From assembly GCA_013397455.1 (NCBI GenBank), contig VYZB01000271.1, positions 273,008 to 337,007 of the forward strand: 64,000 nt of DNA, given 5' to 3'. The DNA comes from Crotophaga sulcirostris. Its lineage: Eukaryota; Chordata; Aves; Cuculiformes; Crotophagidae. Positions 1 through 10,665 of this stretch are shown here, one piece after another. The notes beneath the pieces are model-generated. The model was given only the letters and a program-made list of their open reading frames with translations, ran no database searches and had not been told where the DNA came from. How positions within the stretch are numbered: position 1 is the first letter of the stretch; every line of letters starts with the position of its first letter. The position numbers and the translations under genes were made by a program.

Positions 1-338
1 AAGAGGAGGCTGAGGGGAGACCTCATTGCTCTCTGCAGCTCCTGAAAGGAGGTTGTGGTGAGGTGGATGCTGGGCTCTTCTCCCAAGTAACAAGTAATGG
101 GAGAGAGGAAATGGCCTCAAGTTGTGCCAGGGGAAGTTTAGATTGGATATTGGGAAGAAATTTTTCATGGAAAGCATTGTCAGGCATTGGCACAGCTGCG
201 AGGCAGTGGTGGAGTCACCATCCCTGGAGGGGTTTAAAAGCCAGGCAAATGAGATGCTCAGGGATCTGGTTTAGTAGTGGACAGGTACAGTTGGACTTGA
301 CGATCTCAAAGGTCTTTTCCAATCAAACAATTTTATGA
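1..338 (+). mobile_element. CR1 LINE 3' fragment, truncated by window edge
   Basis: The stretch reads through the last third of CR1 ORF2 and its 3' end in sense: 'gaggctgaggggagacctc', then 'cttctcccaagtaac', 'aaatggcctcaagttg', 'tggagtcaccatccctgg', ending 'aaggtcttttccaatcaaac'. The left end lies outside the window, so the true length is unknown. The CR1 reading frame starts as LFSQVTS and then shifts, so it is a decayed copy. It belongs to the group whose 3' end reads 'gatcttaaaggtcttttccaacct' (called type B here). The terminal ATTCTATG repeat is degraded to 'aattttatga'. Confidence 0.95.
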
Positions 339-3300
339 CTGAAACATTGCTGCCCGTTGGCTGCTTGCTTGCACGCACACATGAGCATGTGCCTGTGTGT
401 TTGTGCATGCATAAAGGAATAAAGCTGCTTTCCAGGCAGCTTTTTAAAAAAACAAATGACAGCTTGTTTGCTGCTAGGATTGCAGGGCTGCCTGGCAGGG
501 GCTGCATACCAGAACTTTGCTGGCGGAAGATGCCGCCAACAAATAGCCAAACACATTTGTACAATATCAGTCGACAACATGTTCCAGCCTCCACCTCTGG
601 TGGGGCGAAGGAATCATCTCACTGATATATGTGTTTCAACACCAATTATCCAAGCCTCATTTGCTCTAGACTCACAAGACTGTGTCCCATGACATCTATT
701 AATTGCATTAAAAATCTCTCATTATCCTAAATCTCCAGGATGCAGAGTTGGAGTTGCTCAGGCCCAGGTTTTTGGGAGGGCAAACGTGTGTAACAGTGGT
801 GGGCGAAGGACACATCGCGTCTACGGCAGGCAGGGCATGCACAACTATCGCTGTCAACCCTTTCTGGTTGGCAGTGATGGTGTGTTTCTGCCAAGCTTTG
901 CCCCCAAGACAAGGGTTTATCGATAGTTGGGGTGTACTTTTTATGTGGCTGATCCGTCAGGCAGGATGTGACAGTTTGTCTTGGGCTGGCTCGGCAGTGC
1001 CATTCCCTGTGGCCCCTCGCGGTGTCGGGCAGCGCGGTGCGAGCGGTGCTGCCAGCGCTCCACACCATATGCCGCCAACCACGAGCTGCTTGCCTCTTCC
1101 TTGCCAAATACTCATTGTTCCTGCTTTGAACTTCTGCAAAGCGAGGTTTGCCAAGGCTCCAACATGAATCATTAATTAATTCCTGGAGGTTTTTTTTTTT
1201 TTTTGGTGTTGTTTTGCTTTGATAATTGAAAACATGGAGAGGGAGGCACTGGAGGTGCAGGAGAGCAGAGGTGCATTTGGGGTTTTCACCATCCCTGGTC
1301 AGGAAGGTGCTGTGGGTGCCCTGCTTGCCCCAGCTCCTTGGGCAGGGCTGTAACTGCTGCCAGGCACTGTCAGCACCTGGACCCCTGCCCTCAGCCTCTG
1401 CCCTCATCCTGTGTGAGAAAAAACACACCCGCCTCTGGCTGTGAGCATCCTTCTCCCCTCGCTGCCCTCCTCCAACACCCTGTGGCATGGTGAGGTCTCC
1501 TCCGGCATCCACAGTGCTGGGGATGCCTTTGCAGAGAGTCTTGCACATTGCAGGAGCGCTGAGGTTGAGCGATGGTGGGGAGTTGCTTTGCTTCCATCCC
1601 CTGATGGGATCTCTGGCAGTGCTGGTGGAGGCAGAAAGCTCAGCAGGGCAGCGAGAAAATGCTTGGAAAGGAAAAGATAAGTAAAAAGGACTCATTAAAA
1701 GAGAAAAATACAATTACTGGGGCAGCCTCGGGATTGTGGGGAGTGGAGGAGGGCAGAAAGGTCTTGTCTGGAGGCTGAAAACCCAGCTTCTTCTCATACA
1801 CTATGTGCTCCAGCCCCTGACCTGGCTCCTTGTATATACTCCTGCTCCAGTATTTCAGTGCCTTACTGGACTGGGGAGACCCAAGCAGTTCGGTCTCATG
1901 GCATTGAAAAGAGCGAGCGGCCATGGCCATGGAGGGAGGTCAGGAGCAGCAAGCCCCATCCCTGCACCCCAGAGCCCAAGAGAGCAGGAATGGGCTTTAT
2001 TTGCGGTAGCGCCCGGGCCCCCGAGCCTCCAGGAGCTCTTGCATTTCCACTGTCTTGCTGGTTTAATAACTTGTTCCTTATTGACATTTTTATTCCGAAC
2101 ACAGGGAAAATGCCAGCGTGGTAATTGCTGTACATGTAAAGCAAGGCACTGTGCCATATCCTCCAGATGATCTCCTTCCCCCTTTCCCCAGCTCGTACGG
2201 CCCAGGTGGAAGAAAGCAGTGGCTCAGCTGGAGGGTGGGATACAGGGACCCACGCATGCTGTGGGGCTGCCAGCAATGGACACGGGTGCGGCTGCCCCTC
2301 CATGGTGACTCCTGGGGCAGTGGCAGGGCTGCATGTAACACCAGGTCTAATTGCTCCGCTAACAGGCAGACCCACTGCCTCCAGGAACACTTACATCTGG
2401 AGATATCTTGTGGTTTCTAATACCATCAGAACTTCCTCTTTCTCTCATGTGTACGAGCATGCAGTCGCAACCCCTTCATGTCTGCATAACAGCCTTCCGT
2501 CTCCCGGTTCCCTACAAAGATTGACAGAGCTGTAACAATCTAGAAAGAGGCAAACAAGAAGCAAAACCCCACTGGGACCCGGGGAAGAATCTGTGTCCTG
2601 CAGGATGTAAATCAAAAATAGAAAAGCTCTTCCCTCCCTCTACCCTGAAAGTATTCAATAAGCAGATAACGTAGGAAATGTAAAATTTCGCAAAGCCACA
2701 GTAGCCATGCCTTCTCATGCAATAAGCCAGAAAATGTTTACTGCATGAGCAGAGCAGAAGCAGTAATGTTGTAAAATGATGGTGCTGGGGAGCCATCTGC
2801 TTATTGACTGAAGTCTGGAGCATGGGCTTTCTGCTACAGTGTCCTCCATAGAAGTGTGTACATGCGTGTGTGCCAGGGACCCGTACTGGATGTACGCTAA
2901 CTACCTGATGCCTTATGCCCAGGGCTGTTCATTCATGCCTTGATACACCAGACCGTGTGCTGCAGTGCATGGGTGAGCTCCCAGGTAGGGCTGTCCCATG
3001 CACTGGTGCACACTCTGCTCAGCAACGCTGTTCTTCAGCTGCGTGTCCATGCCCCGCATGCACTTGCAACCTCCCTGCCTCAGCTTGGCTCTTTGTTTTT
3101 GTCCTGACACGTTTCTCCTCCTGCCTTCATCAACCAGCCAAGCCTCTGAGCCCTACCAGTGTTTGTTGTTGCCTTCTGTGGTTTGATTGTTAACATGAAA
3201 ACACTGTGGTTTTCCTAAATTGCGCTGTCACTCACGGTGAGAGAGGGACCCCATCTGAGGGATGTGTGTGGAGCTGTGGGTTCTGGGAGAGCTGCTTTTC

Positions 3301-3559
3301 CCTCTGTTTGTACGGGTGGCCTGCGCTTCATCAGAGTTCCCTACTGACCTTGGAGAGACCTCGGGGTGCTGTTGGGTTATGTTGGGAAGGGCTGTGGGGT
3401 GGTGGCTGACGGAGGGCAGGGCTGACGAGGGCAGGCACAGGGGATACAGTGGCAGGGTCTCCTCTCCTCACCCTGTGCAATCCACAGCTCTGATTTTGAA
3501 AGTGAGGTGATAGAAAAGTGAATGTGAGGTGAGCAAGCAGAGCCATAATCTTAGGGTCT
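339..3559. other. single-copy noncoding DNA with no recognisable gene
   Basis: No CR1 or other repeat family is recognised. Visible items are a hairpin at 421-443 (8-bp perfect stem AAAGCTGC/GCAGCTTT, 7-base loop, followed by an A-run), a 15-T run at 1190-1204 next to 'attaattaat', and alternating GT/CA-like text at 2855-2875. A frame of more than 320 codons is open on the minus strand (727-1695 from its first ATG), but it contains the run of lysines forced by the T-run and no family I know, so I do not annotate it as a gene. Confidence 0.6.
1190..1204. repeat. poly-T run (15 T)
   Basis: Fifteen consecutive T after 'cctggagg'. It could be the tail of an old minus-strand retrotransposed sequence or a simple length-variable homopolymer; no retrocopy body is recognisable beside it. 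Confidence 0.85.
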
Positions 3560-4050
3560 TTCATAAAACCATGGCATGATTTGGGTTGGAAGGGGCCTTG
3601 AAGCCCATCCAGGTACAATTTCCTGCCATGGGCAGGGACACCTCCCACTGGATCAGGGGGCTCAAAGCCCCATCCAACCTGGCTTTGAACACCTCCAGGG
3701 ATGGGGCAGCCACCACTGCTCCGGGCAACCTGGGCCAGGGCCTCCCAACCCTCACAGCAAAATATTTCTTCCTAAGATCTCATCTCCATCTCCCCTCTTG
3801 CAGCTTAAAACCATTTCCCCTCATCCTATCCCTGCCCTCCCTGATCAAGAGCCCCCTCCCCAGCTTTCCTGGAGCCCCTTTCAGTACTGGAGGCTGCTCT
3901 AAGGTCTCCTTGGAGCTTTCTCTTCTCCAGGCTGAACAACCCCAACTCTCCCAGCCTGTCCTCATACAGGAGGTGCTCCAGCACTTGGATCTTCTTCATG
4001 GCCTCCTCTGGACTCACTCTAACAGATCCGTGTCTTTCTTTGTACCAGTG
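3560..4050 (-). mobile_element. CR1 LINE 3' fragment (type A)
   Basis: It starts with the complement of the CR1 3' end ('tcataaaaccatggcatgatttgggttgg' in parts) and runs through 'gggcagggacacctcccactgg', 'ctccagggatggggcagcc' and the ORF2 C-terminal region to 'gtctttctttgtaccagtg'. Read on the minus strand, the ORF2 frame is visible as [20 protein letters not shown] followed by LRAASSTERG. It is truncated at its 5' end, about 490 bp long. 'Type A' is the group whose 3' end carries 'ctgatccagtgggaggtgtc'. Confidence 0.97.
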
Positions 4051-5116
4051 TACAGTGAGAGAAGGATTTCACTGGCACAGCACCAGCGAGGGGCACATGG
4101 GCAGTCTCAGCGCAGGCCTTTCATGGATTTGCATCTGCTGAGAGCCGCGTGTATCCTTGGCTCCTCCAGCTAAAGCCGCTGAGCCACACCAGCACATGGT
4201 TGCCTGTAGTTAAGTGGGGGATTATGCATGTATGAATGGTTGGCATTGAACTCCTAAACTCTCGAAATCAAATTCTGCCCTGCAGAATGGTAGCACCGCT
4301 CCTGCTGAGGTCAGGGGGATTTGTGGCTGCTTGTAAGAGAGCCAAATCTGTCTTTTCTTCCCCTGCTGAAGGTCATGCCACGGTGCCCTGAGCATCTGGC
4401 TAATCCAGCTGGTGCCTGTCACCCGTACAGAGACCCACACGATTCTAGTGCCTGCCAGGGCCACACCGAGCCCTGTGCTGGTGTCCTATCTCAAACCACA
4501 GGAGCACCAGGGACTCAGTGTGACAGCCTGGCTGCAAGAAATCAGTCTGCAAGTCTCCAATGCAGTGAATTTGTTCGGTAGCGTTCGTTGTGTGCCTTTG
4601 TTTTGATGATAGGAGTGGTGAAATAACACCCATGGGACAGAAGGGATACCAAAATTATGATATTGCCCTTTGGAATGATTTCACAGTCAATGTAGCTTTC
4701 CTGTCCTCTCGGTGATATTTTACCCAGGCATTGCTCAAAGGATCACTGTCTTATAGTAATCCATTTCTGTTGATGCACCAAATAAAATGCTCTATTCCCC
4801 CTAGCACTCCTGCTGTCCATTTTGTTTCCAAGCAGCGAGCTGCCACCATTCGCAGGCAGCGGTGTTTGCCTGCTGCTGTGAATTATGATCGGCTATTGCA
4901 GAGCAGGAGCTGGGTACAGATTCATTCAGTCTTCTGCTCTCTCACAAGCTGCTCTTGTATTATTGATAAGCCAGGGCTGAGTGATTATTACAAATATAAA
5001 TTTATTTTAATTTCTTATGATTGCTGCTGTGATTAAATTATGTGCCAGGTTGTACTTAGTCTGGCAGTGATTAGGCACTACAAGCCACGGCAGAGTTTAT
5101 GTTAGTGAGAATGATA
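4051..5116. other. noncoding spacer, AT-rich toward right end
   Basis: No gene or repeat family is recognised. The segment 4960-5060 is AT-rich ('gattattacaaatataaatt', 'gattaaatta') and could be a conserved noncoding element, but only alignment can tell. Confidence 0.5.
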
Positions 5117-5357
5117 GATCATACAATCATGGAATGGTTTGGGTTGGAAGCAACCTCAAAGCTCATCCAGTTCCAACCCCCTGCAATGGGCAGGGACACT
5201 TCACACTGGATCAGGGGTCTCAAAGCCCCATCCAACCTGGCCTTGAACACCTCCAGGGATGGGGCAGCCACAGCTTCTCTGGGCAACCTGGGCCTGGGCC
5301 TCCCCGCCCTCACAGGAAAACATTTCTTCCTAAGATCTCATCTCAAACTCCCCTCTT
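5117..5357 (-). mobile_element. CR1 LINE 3' end, left arm of an inverted pair (type A)
   Basis: The complement of the CR1 3' end begins at 'tcatacaatcatggaatgg' and runs to 'aagatctcatctcaaactcc', about 240 bp. On the minus strand the C-terminal ORF2 motif SLEVFKARLDGALRPLIQ is readable. It abuts, without spacer, a plus-strand CR1 segment, so the two 5' sides meet head to head at a short perfect hairpin (5355-5378). Confidence 0.96.
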
Positions 5358-5378
5358 CTCCGCCGGGCTGCGGAGAAG
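5355..5378. repeat. perfect 9-bp hairpin at the CR1/CR1 junction
   Basis: CTTCTCCGC (5355-5363), six-base loop CGGGCT, GCGGAGAAG (5370-5378). The right arm is normal CR1 sense sequence just before 'gactttggg'; the left arm is its exact complement grafted onto the minus-strand copy. This is the expected footprint of fold-back or template-switch joining. Confidence 0.9.
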
Positions 5379-5820
5379 GACTTTGGGTGATGGGGGATGA
5401 GAAGCTCAACATGAGCCCACAACGTGCACTCACAGCCCAGAAACCAACAGTGTCCTGGGCTGCATCCAAAGCAGTGGGAGCAGCAGGGGAGGGAGGGGAT
5501 TCTGCCCCTCTGCTCTGCTCTGGTGAGACTCCACCTGGAGCCCTGTGTCCAGTTCTGGAGTCCTCAGCACAGGAAGGACCTGGAGCTGTTGGAGCGAGTC
5601 CAGCTGAGGCCACGGAGATGATCTGAGGGCTGGAGCACCTCCTGTACGAGGACAGGCTGGGAGAGTTGGGGTTGTTCAGCCTGGAGAAGAGAAGGCTCCA
5701 GGGAGACCTTAGAGCAGCAGCTGTGAGCACCCTGATCTAGTGGGAGGTGTCCCTGCCCATGGCAAAGGGGTGGAATTGGATGGGCTTTCAGGTCCCTTCC
5801 AACCCAAACCATTCTATTAT
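5358..5820 (+). mobile_element. CR1 LINE with internal deletion, right arm of inverted pair (type A)
   Basis: In sense it begins near 'gagaaggactttgggtg' and includes 'gatgagaagctcaacatgag'. ORF2 text is readable as [20 protein letters not shown] and then [12 protein letters not shown]. At about 5718-5730 the copy jumps from 'gagaccttagagcagc' to 'ccctgatctagtggg', so roughly 225 bp present in the copy at 46491-46886 is missing. It ends with 'cccttccaacccaaaccatt' and 'ctattattt'. It is very similar to the minus-strand copy at 9868-10665. Confidence 0.95.
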
Positions 5821-6754
5821 TTCTTAGTATCGTGAACATCAGGGTGGAGTTACAAAGGTTCTTAGGCATCTAAAAGTGGAGAGAGGAGCTTAGAAATATG
5901 AGATGTCTCCATCCTCTTTCACTTGCTCAGTAGACACCCATCTGCATTTTAAATGGTTTTCAATATCTGGCTATTAGGGCCAGGTAAAGCTAATTGTATG
6001 AGTAATTCTGTTGACTTAGTGTGCCTGTAAACATTGACAGAACCAGCCCCTCTGTTACTCAGTAGAAAACATCTCCCAGCAGAAAATACAAGCAAATCGT
6101 TCTTCGTATCATAACATTTTTAAATAAAAATATCAATAAGGAGCTAAGTCAAAACTGCATTTTAGATTCAACAGATTATTCAGCAGAAAACATGAAAACA
6201 ATGAAGCTCCTCTGAGTATGATAATAAGCACACACAGACGGATTGCTTTTTCAGATCACAAAATCTCAATACCCAAGATCAGTAGAAAACTAAGTAGAAA
6301 ATGCTTTTTATAGGATTCAAATTCCAATTAAATTAGAGCAGATTATTCAACAAGAAAGCCTACAAAATGAAGTCTCAGTTTATATATTGGAAAGCAAAAT
6401 GCAAATATGTTGCTTTCCAGCTCGCGGGTTTTCAAACCAAAAGACAAACTTACTTTAAGTAAAAATGATTTCATTCAAATTCTGGGAGAATCGACTCAAG
6501 GAACTGATCCTCAACTGAATTATTCAGCTTTGTTATCAACAGACTTATTTCTTCCCTCTTTATTCTTAATTTGCCTATTCATAAATTCCACTGCTTTGTC
6601 AGTCATAAGAAATACTTTCCAGTAGCTTTGACAAAGCAAAAATTAGCAGGGAAGAGAACTGGCACATAAACGCTTTGCTGCAAAATACTTCCTTGCAACG
6701 TCAGATATTTTACTCTTCCTGGAGCTTTAATGCCAGCAGAAATCAATGTGATCA
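5821..6754. other. AT-rich noncoding block
   Basis: Strongly A-rich from about 6060 to 6720. It contains a degenerate tandem duplication listed separately (6144-6377). No gene is visible. The A-richness contrasts sharply with the GC-rich flanks. Confidence 0.6.
6144..6377. repeat. degenerate tandem duplication, two copies about 150-170 bp apart
   Basis: Copy 1 (6144-6211) has 'ctaagtcaaaactgcatttt', 'gattcaacagattattcag', 'cagaaaacatgaaaac' and 'aatgaagctcc'. Copy 2 (6290-6377) has 'ctaagtagaaaatgcttttt', 'gattcaaattcc', 'cagattattcaacaag' and 'aaaatgaagtctc'. The order is preserved, with insertions in copy 2. 'cagtagaaaac' also occurs at about 6060 and 6280, so the array may have been longer. 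Confidence 0.6.
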
Positions 6755-7024
6755 TCTTCTCCCAAGTAACAAGTGATAGGATGAGAGGAAATGGCCTCAC
6801 ATTGCACTAAGGGAAGTTTTGATTTGATATTAGGAGAAATTTCTTTACTGACAGAGCAGAAGCTGCCCAGGGCAGTGGTGGAGTCTTCATCCTTGGAGGG
6901 GTTCAAAACACGTGTAGATGTGGCACTTTGGGACATGTTTTTTGTGGGAATGGTGGTGTTCTGTTGATGATTGGACTTGATGATCTTGGAGGTCTTTTTC
7001 AACCTTAGCAATTCTCTGATTCTC
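6755..7024 (+). mobile_element. CR1 LINE 3' fragment (type B)
   Basis: Sense order: 'cttctcccaagtaacaagtg', 'gaggaaatggcctcacattg', 'aatttctttactgac', 'cagggcagtggtggagtc', 'ggacttgatgatcttggagg', then a degraded ATTCTCTGATTCTCT tail. About 270 bp, strongly 5' truncated. Confidence 0.96.
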
Positions 7025-8483
7025 TCTCAGACAACTCTGCCATGCAGCACTCACCGCAAGGCACCCACCAGGTTTTGGGGACAATCCCCAGGTTGGCCCT
7101 GCAGTGGCTGGTTTGGACCCTGGGTCTCTGGTGACCGATGTAAAGATGAGTGAGAGGACATCCCAGGAGGTGGCATTCCCAGGGGAACAACTTTTCTTTT
7201 AGAAACTTGGCTTTGGGCTGAAAGGTCCCATGGGACAGGGACCATGGTCTTTGGTAGATGGCTCTGTTATTCCATTTCCTTTGCGCTTACACAGTGGTAT
7301 CTGCTTTCCAGCCTGCAGTTGCCTGGCTTTGACTTCCAGCCATTGGACCTCATTACGTCAGCTTGTGCAGGTCGTGGGTGTTTCTAGGGGAAATACCGGT
7401 GATCATAAATCTTTCCTTTTGATCTACAAACATCAATCTCTGCTGATCTAAAGAAGACTCAAAGGTTACAGCAAGAGTTTCAGTCAGAGGGGTCGAACTA
7501 GATAAAAACCTTAGTTCTGTAATTTTATTAGGAATTGGGAAATATTTTAAAAGGGGGATTAAATGTATCTTTAAATACAGAGTTTTAAAAGAAGGAAGAG
7601 ATTTGTTCAACTGACACACAGGAAGAACTGTAGGACCTTAGAAACAATTTGTAAAACCTCATTAAATAGGCAAGGGGTCTGTGAATCGGTCCAGCTTTCT
7701 TGAAAACTTCGACCCTTCCTTCTCGCTCAATCTGCAGCTCTTTGCTGTTGTGGTTGTGGAGCAGTAATCTGCCTGCAGGCACCACGAGCTGCCAAGCCAA
7801 GTCCTGGGATGCCAGAGGTGCCATGTGGGATAGTAAAGACAGTCAGAGTCCCTCCTTGTAATCACTTCTGATTCTCCCAGTTTCTCCAGGCACTGGGCTT
7901 ACCATGTTAGTGGAAGGAGCGGAAAGGGCAGTGGGTGCCTTAGGTTGGAGGTGGGACTTTGGGAGTGACATGTGGTCTTCCTGCTGCTCTGGAAACATCA
8001 TCTTGTATCTCTGCTACAAAGCATCTTTTTGTCCTCATCTCCACCCTTGGGAGGCATCGCAGAAGAGAAACCAGTGATGCTGTTGCCACTTGTCCCCCTC
8101 TGGAGAGCAGGCTAGGAGAGAACACAGAAGGGCTGCAGGGATCAGAGGGAGCTGGCAGGGAAGCACTAACAGGGGGTGACAGCTTGGACCCAGCATCCTT
8201 GCCCCCTGCTGTGGGACGCTACAATCAGAGCATGCTGTGCTGGTGGCTCATGGGGACCTGCCCTCAGCCCCATCCAGCCCTGCTGTGAACGCCCCACATG
8301 GTGCAGGGTTTGCCTCCTGGGATGTGAGAGGAACGCTGGAGATTTTGGCTGCAGCACGGAGGACCTGGGGTTTTGGGCACCCAGTAAGATATTGAAGATG
8401 GCTTACATGTTTGAGAGACACTTGGATATGCTGGTGTTGGGAAGGGAACATCCCTCCACCTTTCTTCTCCTGTGTTTCTTTCA

Positions 8484-8527
8484 TGGGATGAGAGTTCCCC
8501 ACTCGTGGGATGAGAGTTCCCCACCCG
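8484..8527. repeat. 22-bp tandem duplication, two copies
   Basis: TGGGATGAGAGTTCCCCAC followed by TCG in copy 1 (8484-8505) and by CCG in copy 2 (8506-8527); one mismatch, no spacer. A recent small slippage or templated duplication. Confidence 0.95.
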
Positions 8528-9150
8528 TTGGTGCTCCAGCTGCGAGTGAGGCCCCCTCTGCAAGGAGCCTTGTGAGGGTCACCCCTCTGGCACAGCTCCA
8601 GGGCTCTCCTCCCAGCCTTGTGTGTGGCAAAACAGCCACAGCCGCTGCTGCTGCCCTGCTGTGCGGTGGGGACCTCAGGGTGCACAGTGAGGTCAGAGCT
8701 GGCAGTGATGCTCCTCTCACGGAGAATGCAAGCCCATCAGCCTCTGCTGCTCTCTAACACTGCCTTCATTCTGCCCAAGTTCTGTTCTGTCTGGTGGCAG
8801 AGATGCACGGGAAGATCAAAGATTTAACAAGTGGAATGTGGAGTTGGGGGAGAAGGGCTCTCATCACATTCCTTCCAGATTTGAATGGCCAGCTGATGGG
8901 TAGAGGTTGGCAGCAGAATGAAACCCCAGTCTATATTCTCTTCTCTGTGTGATCTGTGCTTTGTGCCCATGTGGGGACAGCCATCACGGGTGGTCACAGG
9001 TGCCACAGAGCAGAGAGGCTGGGATTCCCTCAGGACGTGGCTCAGCAATGTTTTATTAAACCCTCAGCCCTGACGGTGATGGTGGCTTTCAGGTCCTACC
9101 TTGAATGCAGCAAGGGCACAACTCAATCTTTGCTGGAAGAAAGGGACAAA

Positions 9151-9208
9151 ACACAGAGTAGGGGCTGCCTGTGCTGCCCACACAGAGTAGGGGCTGCCTG
9201 TGCTCCAG
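9151..9208. repeat. 29-bp tandem duplication, two copies
   Basis: ACACAGAGTAGGGGCTGCCT followed by GTGCTGCCC (9151-9179) and then by GTGCTCCAG (9180-9208); the copies differ only in the last few bases. Confidence 0.95.
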
Positions 9209-9867
9209 GGGAGCTGGGGACGAAGAGAAAGAGAGGGGGAGAGAGAAGGAAAGGGAGGGAATGCAAGATGGTAGAGGGCTGCTTCTACCATCTCGTTTCC
9301 CATTGAAGTGGTTTGAACAGCCCATGGCATCCCTTCTGTGCGGAGGGCAATGGGCTTTAAGCAGAGCTCTCTGCTCTACCAGGAGGGAATGAGAAAGCAA
9401 TGTCAAATATATGTTTGAAATGTCAACAGAAGGGCCCTGCAAGATTGACTGCAGTCTTGTGAAATATTTAATTCTTTCTCTCCTTATGAACAGAGATGTT
9501 ATTTTGGATGAAAGATTTATGCAGGGGGGAGGAGGGCAAGGGAGGAGAGACAGGGGGAAGAAGTGTGCATGGAGAGGGAGGGGATTGCCTGGCTCACTCT
9601 CTCACTCCTACCCCTAATAGGGTGCCTGTTTGATCTGTCTGCCTGTTACTCATCACTGGAAATGTTGGATGTTGCTTCATTATCTCAGCCACGTTTATTG
9701 CTATCAGCATATTTTCCCTCTCTGCTGCCTTTATCTTTGCACAGATGTCTATCACAAAGCCCATGCCTGCTGGCCGCCGAGCCCCAGGCAGCCCTGGCAT
9801 AGCCCAACCCAGAGCACAGAGTACCAGGAGCTGGGGACACTGGTGGCAGTGCGGGGTCCTGGTGGGA

Positions 9868-10665
9868 TCACAGAATCATGGAATGGTTTTTTTTGGAAGG
9901 GACCTCAAAGTCCATCCAGTTCCATCCCCCCGCAATGGGCAGGGACACCTCCCACTGGATCAGGGGGCTCAAAGCCCCATCCAACCTGGCCTTGAGCACC
10001 TCCAGGGATGGGGCAGCCACCACTGCTCTGGGCAACCTCAGCCAGGGCCTCCTCACCCTCACAGGAAAACATTTCTTCCTAAGATCTCATCTCCATCTCC
10101 CCTCTGCAGCTGAAAACCACTTCCCCTCATCCTATCCCTGCCCTCCCTGATCAAGAGCCCCCTCCCCAGATTTCCTGGAGCCCCTTTCAGTACTGGGAGG
10201 ATGCTCTAAGGTCTCCTTGGAGCTTTCTCTTCTCCAGGCTGAACAACCCCAACTCTCCCAGCCTGTCCTCGTACAGGAGGTGCTCCAGCCCTCAGATCAT
10301 CTCCGTGGCCTCAGCTGGACTCGCTCCAACAGCTCCAGGTCTTTCCTGTGCTGAGGACCCCAGAACTGAACACAGGGCTCCAGGTGGGGTCTCACCAGAG
10401 CAGAGCAGAGGGGCAGAATCCCCTCCTTCCCCTGCTGCTCCCACTGCTTTGGATGCAGCCCAGGACACTGTTGGTTTCTGAGCTGTGAGCGCACGCTGTG
10501 GGCTCATGTTGAGCTTCTCATCCCCAGCACCCCAAGTCCCTCTCTTCAGGGCTGCTCTCGCTCCGTTCTCCACTTAGCCTGTGTTTGTGCTTGGGATTGC
10601 CCTGACCAAGTGCAGGACCTTGCACTTGGCCTGTTGAACTTCATGAGATTTGCCCAGGCCCACCA
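9868..10665 (-). mobile_element. CR1 LINE, about 0.8 kb 3' part (type A)
   Basis: One of the longer minus-strand copies. It starts 'tcacagaatcatggaatgg', includes the standard 3' region, the ORF2 C-terminal region and, toward its 5' side, 'gggctcatgttgagcttc' and 'gtgcaggaccttgcacttgg', which contains the short hairpin seen in CR1. On the minus strand [20 protein letters not shown] and [12 protein letters not shown] are readable. The frame breaks in several places, so it is dead. The 5' truncation is near 'gcccaggcccacc'. Confidence 0.97.

Larger units (their letters stand above)
7025..9867. other. noncoding spacer with two small tandem duplications and purine-rich tracts
   Basis: No gene or transposon is recognised. 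It holds the 22-bp duplication at 8484-8527 and the 29-bp duplication at 9151-9208, an almost pure purine tract at 9220-9262 (GA-rich), and a G-rich tract at about 9523-9560 with five runs of three or more G, one loop being ten bases, so only a relaxed quadruplex motif. Confidence 0.55.

Noticed and set aside
421..443. Hairpin as a microRNA precursor
   Set aside because: The stem is only 8 bp with a 7-base loop; precursors need about 30 bp of stem.
727..1713. 328-codon minus-strand frame as a protein-coding gene
   Set aside because: It opens with TTG rather than ATG, has no known domain, contains a homopolymer-encoded lysine run and no splice or promoter context. Kept only as a low-interest finding.
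5424..5621. Two similar proteins encoded at 5424-5621 (+) and 10297-10494 (-), looking like paralogous genes
   Set aside because: Both are CR1 ORF2 fragments (ELLERVQLR region), not host genes.
7616..7632. 17-base exact match ACACAGGAAGAACTGTA shared with about 14502-14518
   Set aside because: No similarity extends beyond it, and one such match is not surprising in 64 kb of biased composition.
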